Assembly: GCA_964594775.1 (NCBI GenBank)
Contig: CAZQNO010000009.1
Coordinates: 4,099-68,098 of the forward strand
DNA: 64,000 bases
Direction: 5' to 3'
DNA from: CAYFVU01 sp964594775
Lineage (GTDB): Bacteria > Spirochaetota > Spirochaetia > DSM-16054 > Sediminispirochaetaceae
The notes below the pieces were generated by a model. The model worked only from the letters and a program-made list of their open reading frames with translations. It had not been told where the DNA came from and did no database searches. The position numbers and the translations under genes were made by a program. Shown here piece by piece: positions 34,865 through 43,723 of this stretch (its first letter is position 1; the number at the start of each line of letters is the position of its first letter).

Positions 34865-36045
34865 GTGCCCGTCTCTCCGATCGTCTCTCGCAGATGCGGA
34901 TGCTGCGCGAGGCACGGGAAGGACGTACCGGAAGCTCCAACGAGCGCGGGAATAACGAGAGAACTCCCGGCGGCCGAAAGACCGCACCGGAGATCCGGAA
35001 AGAAGAGCTCTTCGAGGGCTGGAGCCGCCCGGCGCCCCTTGTTTTCACGCGGGAGAGTCTCTATCCCTTTCCCCTGCGGGAGAGACCGTACGGCGGGCTT
35101 CTCATTGCGGAGGAGAAATTGCCTGCCGCGGTGTTCTATGACTTCGAAACAACGGGACTTTCCGGCGGGGCGGGCACCTACATCTTTCTTGCCGGCTTCG
35201 CCGTTCTGCAGGAAGGAGAGATACATTTACGCCAATTTTTTCTCGAGGACTACCCGGGAGAGCCGGATTTTATTACCCTTATCCGGGAAAGCTTTGCCTC
35301 GGCCGAATATTTCATATCCTACAATGGAAAACGCTTCGATGCCCCACTGCTGCAGACAAGGGCCCGAATGAGCGGCGTGCCTGCGGAGATGGGAACACAG
35401 CTCGATCTCCTCTTTCCCTGCCGCCGCATCTGGAAGCGAAAGATAGGAAGCTGCAGTCTCTCAAACGTAGAACGAATGGTCTTGAACCGGGGGAGGGAAG
35501 ATGATATCCCCGGCTCCCTCATCCCGGACTGCTATTTCTCCTTTCTTCGCGGAGAGGAAGCCGGCTGTATGGGACGGGTAATCGACCACCACCGGAGGGA
35601 CATCATCAGTCTCGTCCACCTCCTCTTCAGAATCGAGGAAGCGGCGGCGAGGCCTGCCGACCTGAGCTCCCGCGAAGAACGGGAGGGGATGGCAAACCTG
35701 CTTCTTTACTACGGGGACGAGAGAGGACTCAGCATTCTGGAAGATGAGCTGGAAGCGGGATCCATGCGGGCAGGGCGAATGGCCGTGCCGGCCTACAGAC
35801 GAAGGGGAAATTTCGAAAAAATGGAAATCCTTCTTCGGCGGATGTGGGAAAAAGACCGTGGTTTGTTTCAAGGGATAGCCCTGGCAAAGCTTTTAGAGCA
35901 TAGGCGAAAAGACCTCTTCGGTGCCGTCGAAATTGTAGATCTGCTCAAGCAGAGGCATCCCTTTCTCTCTGATCCTATGAAAGAAGAACTGGAACACCGC
36001 CGGAGGAGATTGCAAAAAAAGATCGCGCTTGCGGGGAAGCTTTAA
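34861..36045 (+). CDS. mrfB: RNase H-like exonuclease MrfB (YprB family)
   Basis: A 394-residue protein with a DEDD-type 3'-5' exonuclease domain at about residues 85-270. Acidic motif I is DFETTG (D94, E96), motif II is SYNGKRFDAPLL and motif III is HHRRDIISLVHL. The arginine-rich N-terminus is probably disordered, and the C-terminal 120 residues have a helical, TPR-like character. The pair mrfA-mrfB is fused by ATGA overlap, so they are co-made. It converges on glgA, with 34 bp between stops. Confidence 0.9.
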   Translation: MSARLSDRLSQMRMLREAREGRTGSSNERGNNERTPGGRKTAPEIRKEELFEGWSRPAPLVFTRESLYPFPLRERPYGGLLIAEEKLPAAVFYDFETTGLSGGAGTYIFLAGFAVLQEGEIHLRQFFLEDYPGEPDFITLIRESFASAEYFISYNGKRFDAPLLQTRARMSGVPAEMGTQLDLLFPCRRIWKRKIGSCSLSNVERMVLNRGREDDIPGSLIPDCYFSFLRGEEAGCMGRVIDHHRRDIISLVHLLFRIEEAAARPADLSSREEREGMANLLLYYGDERGLSILEDELEAGSMRAGRMAVPAYRRRGNFEKMEILLRRMWEKDRGLFQGIALAKLLEHRRKDLFGAVEIVDLLKQRHPFLSDPMKEELEHRRRRLQKKIALAGKL

Positions 36046-36079
36046 AGCGGTCCGTCCAGCACAGAACAGGCCCGGGAGG

Positions 36080-37546
36080 CTATGATACCGGAGAAGAGGA
36101 TAAAAGCGAGCTGTAGAGCTCCCGATAGCGTTTGGACGACTCTTTCCAGGAAAATCTGCGCTGCATGGCCCTGCGGCGCATGATGTCGAACTGATCGCTC
36201 TTCTCATACCAGGTGGAGACTGCCCATTCGGTGGTGCCGTAGATGCTCTCCGGTGTGAGGTCGTCGAAGACGAAGCCCGTTCCCTCACCGCTTTTAGGAT
36301 CGAAATTGTCTACCGTATCGGCCAGGCCGCCGGTGCGGTGGACGATGGGAAGGGTCCCGTAGCGGAGCGAATACATCTGGTTGAGACCGCAGGGTTCGTA
36401 CCGGCTGGGCATGAGAAAGAGATCGGCGCCGGCTTCGATGAGATGGGCGAGGCGGTTGCTGAAACTGATCAAGGCCTTGAGATTGGGGTGCCTTGCGGCA
36501 ATATCGAGGAGTTCTCGCTCTATCCAGTCCTCACCCGTTCCCAGGATGACGATCTGCACGGACATCTCGTTGCATATACCCCTGAGGCTCCCGCGGCGGG
36601 GCTCGCAAAGTTCACCGAAGCCCTTCTGTCCCGTTAATCTGCTCACCATGCCGATGAGGGGAAGATCCTCGCGAACGGCAAGCCCCGTTTCCTCCTGAAG
36701 TACCCGCTTAGCTTCGGCCTTGCCGCAAAGATCATTGTGAGAAAAGGAAGCAGGAATAGAGGGATCGTTTTCCGTGTCCCATTCGAGATAGTCCGCACCA
36801 TTGAGGATTCCGTGAAGGGAGCTGCGCCGCTCGACGAGGAGTTTCTCCAGTCCCTCCCCGAATTCGGCGGTCTGTATTTCCTTCGCGTAGCTGGGGGAAA
36901 CGGTGGTAACCGCATCGCAACGCAGAATTCCCGCCTTAAGAAAGTTGAGCCGTTCGCCATAGCTCCATTGATCGGAGAGAAGTTCCGCCTCAATATCAAT
37001 AGAGTGGATGTCGAGTTTGGGAAAGATACCCTGATATCCTATGTTGTGTAGGGTTAAGACCGTTTTTGTCGCTGCAAAATCGGCGGAGTACCTTTCATCC
37101 TTCATATAAGCGGTGATAAGAGCCCCCTGCCAGTCATGGGCGTGGATGATTTCGGGTATCCAGGAGAGCTCGCGCAGGAGTTCCAGCCCGGCTCGACAGA
37201 AGAGGGCGAAGCGCAGGGAGTTGTCCCGGTAGGTATGACTCCCGCTTTTGCCGTAGAGGCCGGGCCTCTCGGAAAAGAGCGGATTATCGATGAAATAGAC
37301 CGGCAGGGCGGTCTCCGGAAGCGTCGTTTCGTATACGGTGCAGTCGTACGCGGTCAATCCCATCGGGATGTGCAGATCGGTCTTCCTCGTCATATTCGCG
37401 ATGGACACGGTGGAGAAGCGGGGCAGGACTATCCGCACCTCGTCTCTCGTCGAAGCAAGAGAGGCCGATAGGGCCCCGACTACGTCGGCGAGTCCGCCGG
37501 ATTTGATAAAGGGGACCGCTTCGCTGGAAACCATACAGATATTCAT
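36080..37546 (-). CDS. glgA: Glycogen synthase (ADP-glucose type)
   Basis: A 488-residue GT5 glycosyltransferase that extends alpha-1,4-glucan. The N-terminal KSGGLADVVGAL binds ADP-glucose; HAHDWQGAL, VTTVSPSYAKEI and the C-terminal MPSRYEPCGLNQMYSLRYGTLPIVHRTGGLADTV (catalytic Glu region) are diagnostic. I start at the ATG at 37546 (MNICMVSSEA), which has GGAG six bases before it; an in-frame GTG two codons upstream sits too close to that site. No other glycogen genes lie nearby. Confidence 0.95.
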   Translation of the reverse strand: MNICMVSSEAVPFIKSGGLADVVGALSASLASTRDEVRIVLPRFSTVSIANMTRKTDLHIPMGLTAYDCTVYETTLPETALPVYFIDNPLFSERPGLYGKSGSHTYRDNSLRFALFCRAGLELLRELSWIPEIIHAHDWQGALITAYMKDERYSADFAATKTVLTLHNIGYQGIFPKLDIHSIDIEAELLSDQWSYGERLNFLKAGILRCDAVTTVSPSYAKEIQTAEFGEGLEKLLVERRSSLHGILNGADYLEWDTENDPSIPASFSHNDLCGKAEAKRVLQEETGLAVREDLPLIGMVSRLTGQKGFGELCEPRRGSLRGICNEMSVQIVILGTGEDWIERELLDIAARHPNLKALISFSNRLAHLIEAGADLFLMPSRYEPCGLNQMYSLRYGTLPIVHRTGGLADTVDNFDPKSGEGTGFVFDDLTPESIYGTTEWAVSTWYEKSDQFDIMRRRAMQRRFSWKESSKRYRELYSSLLSSSPVS

Positions 37547-37561
37547 ACACACTCCGACAAA

Positions 37562-38446
37562 TTACTGCTGTATATATACTATACGATAATCGGTGATAAG
37601 GTCAAAAGAGAGGCCCCGGTAGAGTTCGAGTGCCGCGGTGTTTCGGTCGCGAACAAAGAGGACGCTGGAGTACCCCCAATCGCGGCAGCGGTTGAGAAGA
37701 TGTGTCATCAGGATCCTGGAGAGATGCCGTCGACGATAGGCCGGATCGGTGTATACCCCGCCGATCTGACAGTAGGCCAGGCCGATGGCGTTGGTTCCTG
37801 CCTTGGCGACCGGGCCATCCGGCCCTTCGATAAAAAAGATCCGCTGTTTCGCCGCCGTCTGCTTGAAATAGAGGAGGTGGGCCCGTCGATTGAATCGTTC
37901 GGGATGGATCAACACCTCCTCATGCTGATACCTCTCTTCGAGGGGAAAGACGCTTTCGTAGTTTTTCACGCTGAGACGCTGAAACCGAAAGGGTTTGGGC
38001 AGTTTCTCATCGGGAAGAGGAATTTCTTTTTCCCTCCGCATAAGGTAGTAGGAAAGAGCGGTATCCACGGGCCGGTCGAGAGAATGGCTGCAGAGCTGCA
38101 CATTACCTGCGGGTCCGAGAATACTGAAGATACGTCTGTGGGGAGGGACGATGCGCTCGATCAGAGGAGCGATATCTTCCGGGGAGAAGAGCCGTTGGGG
38201 TGAGAAAAGAGGGAAAAGACTGCCCCGGCCGGTTAAAAGGGCAAGGGCGAGGGGAAGACGTGTCCCGTCTCCGTGCTCACGGTCCGATTCTTGCGCGAGA
38301 AAGAGGGCGGCCTCGTTTTCCGGGGGGAGTATAATTTTCCGTTTTCCTTTCAGACGGCTGGAGAGACTCACGTTGTAGGGTTCATATTCGGCGAGAAAGG
38401 CGCCGACGGAGGCGATGTCGGTTCGAAGGGCTCTACGCCAGATCAC
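37562..38446 (-). CDS. GNAT-family acetyltransferase
   Basis: A 294-residue protein whose last 130 residues are a GNAT domain. The acetyl-CoA loop is QIGGVYTDPAYRRRHLSRILMTHLLNRC, and NTAALELYRGLSFDL is the usual distal helix-strand. The N-terminal 150 residues resemble the extra domain found in similar predicted acetyltransferases. Acceptor unknown. Its start overlaps the end of the glycosidase gene by 4 bp, hinting at a shared role in cell-wall sugar or amino-sugar metabolism, which is only positional. Confidence 0.82.
   Translation of the reverse strand: MIWRRALRTDIASVGAFLAEYEPYNVSLSSRLKGKRKIILPPENEAALFLAQESDREHGDGTRLPLALALLTGRGSLFPLFSPQRLFSPEDIAPLIERIVPPHRRIFSILGPAGNVQLCSHSLDRPVDTALSYYLMRREKEIPLPDEKLPKPFRFQRLSVKNYESVFPLEERYQHEEVLIHPERFNRRAHLLYFKQTAAKQRIFFIEGPDGPVAKAGTNAIGLAYCQIGGVYTDPAYRRRHLSRILMTHLLNRCRDWGYSSVLFVRDRNTAALELYRGLSFDLITDYRIVYIQQ
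37578..37605 (-). promoter_or_regulatory. Promoter of glgA inside the acetyltransferase 3' end
   Basis: Minus strand TTGACC (37605-37600), 16-bp spacer, TATAGT (37583-37578), with further TATA-rich sequence after it. Predicted start is about 37571, leaving a 25-base leader with GGAG before the ATG at 37546. Confidence 0.55.
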
Positions 38447-40173
38447 CGGCTTTCCTCGCCCCCTGTTTTGAATTCTTCAAAACCGATGGAGACAGGTAAC
38501 TTCCCCTCTCCCTTTATCATCCCCTTGAGGGCGGCAAAACCGGCGACGGCGGAATCCTCCCCCGTTCCGTAGACCGCCAGAGCCCCATCAACCCACAATC
38601 TCTCGGATAGATAGACCGGCGTGAGGGTGGAAAGAACGATCAGTTCGGTGTCGCTGTCGCGAAGCCCGTCCAATACCTCGGCGCTGTTGGGATTTGCAAG
38701 ACAGAAGATGACCCGCTTGTAGCTCTCCGCCCTCCGGGCCACCCTCCGGACCGTCGATTGGGCGGCATCGTAAAAGGGGGTGTAGGGGAAGTAGAGGGTG
38801 TCTGCTTCGGGGAAAAAGCGTTTTCCTGCTGCGAGGAAGCTGCGCAGCTGCCCGACTATGAGGGTGTCTTCCCCTTCGTCCCGTATCGGAATGCCCTCAC
38901 CCTTTATAACGGAAACGCTGCGGCAGGCCTGCTCGAAGAAGAACTGCTCGGCTTCCTCCGTCGGCACCTGTTCTGCGACAAGAGCGGGGTCCGGATAGAT
39001 GGGTACCGAGTCTTCACGGCGAAAATACCGGAGCTTGGTGAGAAGAATACGGCCGACCGACTCTTTCACCCGCTTGCGAAAGTTCTCGTCAAGCGCGAGT
39101 TCCCGTGAGAAGAGCCGCCAGACCTCTCTGTAGACATCCTGGTCCGGGCTGATCATGATCATGTCGTTCCCCGCGTTGAAGGCCCTCAAACAGGCATTCG
39201 CAATGGAGTAATCGACACCGATAGCCGCGTTCATCCGCATGTCGTCGGTTATGATTATACCGTCGAAGCCCATTCGCCGGCGCAGGATCTCCCGTAAAAA
39301 AAAGGAGGAGAGCGAAGCGGGAGTATTCTCATCCTCCATTAGAGGAAAAGAGAGATGACCGCTCATCACCGCAGGCAGGTCCTTTCGAATGAGAAAACGG
39401 TAGGGTAAAAGCTCCCGTTCCCAGAGGGTAGAGATATTAATAGCTATCTTCGGAAGGGTGCCGTGAGAGTCTTCGTCTGCAGCACCGTGACCGGGAAAGT
39501 GCTTGGCCGTGCAGACGATACCCGCCTTCTTCATTCCTTCGAAATAGGCAACGGCCAGTTTTGCCGTTGCCCGCGGATCGCTGGAAAAGGACCTTGGGCC
39601 GATGACGTGGGCCTCTCTATTACTGTAGACATCCACGGTCGGGGCGAAATTCATGTTGATGCCCACCATCTTCAGCTCTTCTCCTATGTAAAAGCCGGAC
39701 CAGTAGGCGTCATAGGGGAGTCCGGTGGCGCCGATTGCCAGGTTCCCCGGCGTTATCGACGTGCTGCTCTTTACGTGTCGTACCCAGCCCCCCTCCTGGT
39801 CGGTGGCGATGAAGAGGGGAATACCGTGACGGCTCGCCGCGGCTCTCTGCTGCATCGTGACGATGCTTCTGCTGAGTTCTTCAAGATCGTTTGCATTCCA
39901 CCCGAAGATCTTTACTCCGCCGATTTTTCTCTCTTCAATCCAGTAGAGAATTTCACGGGAAGGGGAGCCGCCGAAATAGCTCAAGAGAAAGAGCTGCCCG
40001 AGAAGCTCGGTATCGTCCATCGAGCCGATGAGCTTCTCAACGGCACGCTGTTCGGCGGCCGGATCTCCGGAGGGGAGGGAGAAAAAAGTCGGCACCGAAG
40101 CAATTGTTTCGGTGCCGAGCAGGAATACCGTGAGAAATGTGATGAGGACCCTAATGGTCCGACCCTTTATCAA
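38443..40173 (-). CDS. Family 3 glycosidase, beta-N-acetylhexosaminidase-like
   Basis: A 576-residue secreted or membrane-anchored GH3 enzyme. A hydrophobic signal (VLITFLTVFLLGTETIASV) precedes the catalytic barrel. NagZ-type features are GGVKIFGWNA, ATDQEGGWVRH, KHFPGHGAADEDSH (the flexible-loop His) and the nucleophile Asp in ITDDMRMNAA. A second domain of about 200 residues follows, as in longer GH3 proteins. The start is TTG at 40173; no ATG or GTG lies before the signal peptide and the ribosome-binding site is weak. A role in peptidoglycan recycling or remodelling is the family expectation. Confidence 0.85.
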   Translation of the reverse strand: MIKGRTIRVLITFLTVFLLGTETIASVPTFFSLPSGDPAAEQRAVEKLIGSMDDTELLGQLFLLSYFGGSPSREILYWIEERKIGGVKIFGWNANDLEELSRSIVTMQQRAAASRHGIPLFIATDQEGGWVRHVKSSTSITPGNLAIGATGLPYDAYWSGFYIGEELKMVGINMNFAPTVDVYSNREAHVIGPRSFSSDPRATAKLAVAYFEGMKKAGIVCTAKHFPGHGAADEDSHGTLPKIAINISTLWERELLPYRFLIRKDLPAVMSGHLSFPLMEDENTPASLSSFFLREILRRRMGFDGIIITDDMRMNAAIGVDYSIANACLRAFNAGNDMIMISPDQDVYREVWRLFSRELALDENFRKRVKESVGRILLTKLRYFRREDSVPIYPDPALVAEQVPTEEAEQFFFEQACRSVSVIKGEGIPIRDEGEDTLIVGQLRSFLAAGKRFFPEADTLYFPYTPFYDAAQSTVRRVARRAESYKRVIFCLANPNSAEVLDGLRDSDTELIVLSTLTPVYLSERLWVDGALAVYGTGEDSAVAGFAALKGMIKGEGKLPVSIGFEEFKTGGEESR

Positions 40174-40194
40174 GTCGATCTCTCTTACACTCTC

Positions 40195-41133
40195 TTAATC
40201 GTAGGACTGTCCTTTTATATCATCGATACGTTTTGAGGCGCAATGGGTAGCAATGGCCCCCTCTCCTGCGGAAACGACGAGTTGACGGAAAGGGGTAGAG
40301 CGGACGTCGCCGACGATGAATAGCCCCTTTACCCCGCTTTCCATGCACTGGTCGGTAATGACGTAGCCTCCGTCGTCCATCTTTATCCCCTCCGGCAGCA
40401 GTGACGTCTGCGGGTCCGAACCGATAAATACGAAGACCGCGTCCATTTCCTCTTCATGTGTTTCGCCGCTCTTGTTGTTTTCTACCACGACGCTTCCCAC
40501 CTTCATGCCGCCCTTTATCTCACGCAGTTCGTGGTTGAAACGCACTTCGATGTTCTTATTTTTCTGCACCCGTTCGGCAAGGGATTTCTGTGCGCGGAAT
40601 CGGTCCCGGCGGTGGATCATGATGACTTTGTCGGTGAGATTGGAGAGATAACCCGCCTCGTCGCAGGCAGCGTCTCCGCCTCCGACCACGAGCATCTTCT
40701 TCCCCTTAAAGAAGGGGCCGTCGCAGGTGGCGCAGTAAGAAACACCTCTGCCGGTAAATTCCTTCTCTCCGGGAACACCGAGGATTCTGTGTTTTGCCCC
40801 GGTGGCGGCGATTACCGCGTAGCTGCGATAGGATCCCTTGGGCGTTTCGACGGTGAAAATTTCTCCCTCCTTCGTAATTCCCGTTGCCGTGCTAACGAGG
40901 AATTCGGCCCCGAAATTGCGGGCCTGATCCTCCATGAGCTGGGCCAGTTCGCCTCCGCTCACCGGCTCGGGAAAACCGGGATAATTCTCTATATCGCCGA
41001 TTATGAGGCATTGTCCGCCCGGCGCCATCTCCTCGATCACTAAGACCTTGAGATTTGCCCGTGCGGCGTATTGTGCTGCACTCAGTCCGGCGGCTCCTCC
41101 GCCGATGATGATCAGGTCTCTATCGACTTGCAT
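40195..41133 (-). CDS. trxB: Thioredoxin reductase
   Basis: A 312-residue FAD/NADPH flavoprotein that reduces thioredoxin. FAD motif GGGAAGLSAAQYAARANL near the N-terminus, redox disulfide C134-C137 in YCATCDGPF, NADPH motif VGGGDAACDEA, and the distal GLFIVGDVRSTPFRQLVVSAGEGA. Length is exactly that of the low-molecular-weight class. AGGAGG precedes the ATG. It is divergent from the flagellar flgN-flgK operon. Confidence 0.96.
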   Translation of the reverse strand: MQVDRDLIIIGGGAAGLSAAQYAARANLKVLVIEEMAPGGQCLIIGDIENYPGFPEPVSGGELAQLMEDQARNFGAEFLVSTATGITKEGEIFTVETPKGSYRSYAVIAATGAKHRILGVPGEKEFTGRGVSYCATCDGPFFKGKKMLVVGGGDAACDEAGYLSNLTDKVIMIHRRDRFRAQKSLAERVQKNKNIEVRFNHELREIKGGMKVGSVVVENNKSGETHEEEMDAVFVFIGSDPQTSLLPEGIKMDDGGYVITDQCMESGVKGLFIVGDVRSTPFRQLVVSAGEGAIATHCASKRIDDIKGQSYD

Positions 41134-41249
41134 TAGTTCCTCCTAAGATGTATGTGGAATTGTCAGGCAGAAACAATATAAGAATATTTCTATGTAAAAT
41201 CAAGTGCTGGGCACGAGAGGATCCTGTGCGTTTTCGCGGTGAGTTTTCC

Positions 41250-41277
41250 TAAAATTCCTTCTAAAAACGACCGAAAA
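41250..41277 (+). promoter_or_regulatory. Sigma-28-like promoter of the flgN-csrA operon
   Basis: TAAA (41250-41253), 16 bases, ACCGAAAA (41270-41277). The enterobacterial consensus is TAAA-N15-GCCGATAA; six of eight -10 bases fit. The same one-base-longer spacing appears in the flagellin promoter at 54992-55019. Confidence 0.4.
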
Positions 41278-41298
41278 TAGATAAGGAGGGCCCGAACT

Positions 41299-41823
41299 AT
41301 GACGAAAAAGACGAAAAAAAAGACCGCTGTAGAGCAAACGGCGGAGAGACTCGGCGAGATTTTCGGCCGGGAGATCGAAGGACTGAAAGTCGGTCTCTCG
41401 AAAGCAGAAAAGGTACGGGAACATATTTTTTCCCATGACTGGCAGGCCCTCTCGAAGGGACTGCAGGAGATGGACGATGCCTCGCATCGGGTAACCGAAA
41501 TTGAAGCGGAGCGGAACGAAATTTTCGGAGAGTTGAGATATCTTGTAGGAGCAAAAGAGGGCAGCGGTTTTTACTCGGTTGTTGTTCGTCTTGAGCCGGA
41601 ATTACGTGACAGCCTTTCCGCCCTATTTCGAAATTTGAAGGTCGAGGTGCTGCAGCTGCAGGGAATAACCTGGTCCATCGATGCCTATGTAAAGAGCATG
41701 TGCGAAACGATCCAGGAGATCCTCAGGACCGCTTTTCCCCATAGAAGGGGCACGATGTACGAAAAATCGGGAAAAAAGCGGGATCTCGGCAGCGATCCCC
41801 TCGTGCTCAATAGAAGGCTCTAG
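41299..41823 (+). CDS. FlgN-like flagellar chaperone (by position and shape)
   Basis: A 174-residue, charged, mostly helical protein with a central coiled-coil-like stretch (residues 60-135) and basic N- and C-terminal tails. It sits directly upstream of flgK, where flgN, the export chaperone of FlgK and FlgL, normally lies. Sequence alone gives no decisive motif, since FlgN proteins are poorly conserved. AAGGAGGG precedes the ATG. It is the first gene of the flgN-flgK-flgL-fliW-csrA operon. Confidence 0.6.
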   Translation: MTKKTKKKTAVEQTAERLGEIFGREIEGLKVGLSKAEKVREHIFSHDWQALSKGLQEMDDASHRVTEIEAERNEIFGELRYLVGAKEGSGFYSVVVRLEPELRDSLSALFRNLKVEVLQLQGITWSIDAYVKSMCETIQEILRTAFPHRRGTMYEKSGKKRDLGSDPLVLNRRL

Positions 41824-41842
41824 GAGATAGAAGGAGTAGCAA

Positions 41843-43720
41843 ATGCACTCGACATTCACCGGAATAGAGATGGGGAAAAGAAGCCTCATCACCCACAATC
41901 AGGCGCTATCCACGGTAGGCCACAATCTCAGTAACGCGGCGGTGGAAGGCTACAGCCGGCAGCGGGTGGAGATGGAACCCTTCCATCCTATATATCTCCC
42001 CGGACTGAACCGCGCGGAGACTGCGGGACAGCTCGGGCAGGGCGTCACGGCCCAGCGGATCGAGCGCATTCACGATCAAATACTCGAAGGAAGGATCGTT
42101 GCCCAGGCAAACGGCGAGGGCTTCTGGAAGACCAGAGACCGCTACATGCTTATGGTGGAGCAGATCTACAACGAACCGGAAGACATATCGGTGCGGGCCT
42201 TGATGGACCGCTTTTGGGAGTCCTGGCAGGAGCTCTCCATTCATCCCGAACAGACGGCGGCACGCCATGCGGTGCTGCAGCGGGGGCACACCCTCATCGA
42301 CGGCATACACCGCCGCTACGAGGGACTCAAAGAGATACGGGACATGCTCGAACAGGACGTTCAGGCTACGGTTCTGCGGATTAACGGCATACTCAGCGAG
42401 ATTTCCAAGACCAACGAAGAGATCGTAAAGATCGAGGCGATGGACGATAATCCCAACGATCTGCTCGACCGGCGGGACAAGCTGGTGAAGGAGCTCTCCT
42501 CCCTGATAAACATTACCGTCGACGGAAGAGATCCGGATGAGTTTACCATTCATACCGGCGGAATGCACCTCCTGCAGGGAAGAGTGCCCACCTACCTCAC
42601 TGCCGAGCCTGACCCGCAGAACGAGGGATACTCCAACGTGCGGTGGCGGGAAAGCGGAGAACGGCTCTATCCTCAGGGAGGGGAGCTGGCCGGACTGCTG
42701 GAAATGCGGGATGAAGATCTTCGTGAAGAAATCCAGGGACTGGACATGATGACGATCCATTTCGTCGATATGGTAAACGAAGTGCACCGAGCGGGCTACG
42801 GAAAAAACGGAAAGACCGGCAACGATTTCTTTACCGAGTATCCCTTTGTCAACAACGTAGCGGGCAACTACGACCGCAGCGGAGACGGACAGTTCGATTC
42901 GACCTATCTCTTTAGGATCGCCGGTGCCAACAGGCTCGACCCGCAGGCTCAGATAGGCCTGGAGGGCGCGATGATACTTTCCGGACCGAACGGAAACGTG
43001 GAGGTGGCCTACCGGCCCACCGACACGGTCGAAGAGGTGGTGGAGAGAATCAATACCTCCGGAACCGAGGTGGTGGCCCGTCTCGACAGAAACGGCAGGC
43101 TCAACCTCAAGGCCTCACCGTCGGCGGATGTGGAAAATCCCGACTTTGTGATACGCCACGTGGAGGACACGGGACGCTTTCTCGCCGGATATGCGGGTAT
43201 ATTGAACACATCCGGTCCTGAAGGTTCCTACGATTGGCAGCAGGCAGACGCGGTGACTCTGCTGAGAGGCGACGGCGTGGACTATTCCGTTGCACCGCTC
43301 TCTCATCCGGCGGGGTGGATCGAGATAAACCGTGAGGTCGCGGCGGACCCCAACACCATAGCGGCGGGATTGGGAGAGAACGGTGAACCGGCGAACACCG
43401 GCGACGGGTCGGCGGCATTAGCCATTGCCGCCCTCCGCAACAGCGATGTGATGGTTGGGCGCTTCTCCAGCTTCGACGAATACTTCTCCCAAGCCGTGGC
43501 CAATGTCGGTCTAAAGGGAGAGGCTGCCGAGAGGGCCTTTGAAACGGAAAACGAAATAATGCGGGAACTTTTGAGCATGAAGGATTCGATATCCGGGGTA
43601 AACATAGATGAAGAACTCTCCCAGATGATTAAATTTCAACACGGCTATGCCGCGGCGAGCCGTTTCGTAACGGAAGTCGACAAGATGCTCGACACGATTA
43701 TCAACAGAATGGGTGTGTAA
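41843..43720 (+). CDS. flgK: Flagellar hook-associated protein 1 (FlgK)
   Basis: A 625-residue hook-filament junction protein exported by the flagellar type III system. N-terminal FTGIEMGKRSLITHNQALSTVGHNLSNAAVEGYSRQRV and C-terminal INIDEELSQMIKFQHGYAAASRFVTEVDKMLDTIINRMGV are the D0/D1 helices of the family. NPNDLLDRRDKLVKELS is a further FlgK hallmark. GGAG lies seven bases before the ATG. It is followed by flgL after 3 bp. Confidence 0.95.
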   Translation: MHSTFTGIEMGKRSLITHNQALSTVGHNLSNAAVEGYSRQRVEMEPFHPIYLPGLNRAETAGQLGQGVTAQRIERIHDQILEGRIVAQANGEGFWKTRDRYMLMVEQIYNEPEDISVRALMDRFWESWQELSIHPEQTAARHAVLQRGHTLIDGIHRRYEGLKEIRDMLEQDVQATVLRINGILSEISKTNEEIVKIEAMDDNPNDLLDRRDKLVKELSSLINITVDGRDPDEFTIHTGGMHLLQGRVPTYLTAEPDPQNEGYSNVRWRESGERLYPQGGELAGLLEMRDEDLREEIQGLDMMTIHFVDMVNEVHRAGYGKNGKTGNDFFTEYPFVNNVAGNYDRSGDGQFDSTYLFRIAGANRLDPQAQIGLEGAMILSGPNGNVEVAYRPTDTVEEVVERINTSGTEVVARLDRNGRLNLKASPSADVENPDFVIRHVEDTGRFLAGYAGILNTSGPEGSYDWQQADAVTLLRGDGVDYSVAPLSHPAGWIEINREVAADPNTIAAGLGENGEPANTGDGSAALAIAALRNSDVMVGRFSSFDEYFSQAVANVGLKGEAAERAFETENEIMRELLSMKDSISGVNIDEELSQMIKFQHGYAAASRFVTEVDKMLDTIINRMGV

Positions 43721-43723
43721 ATC

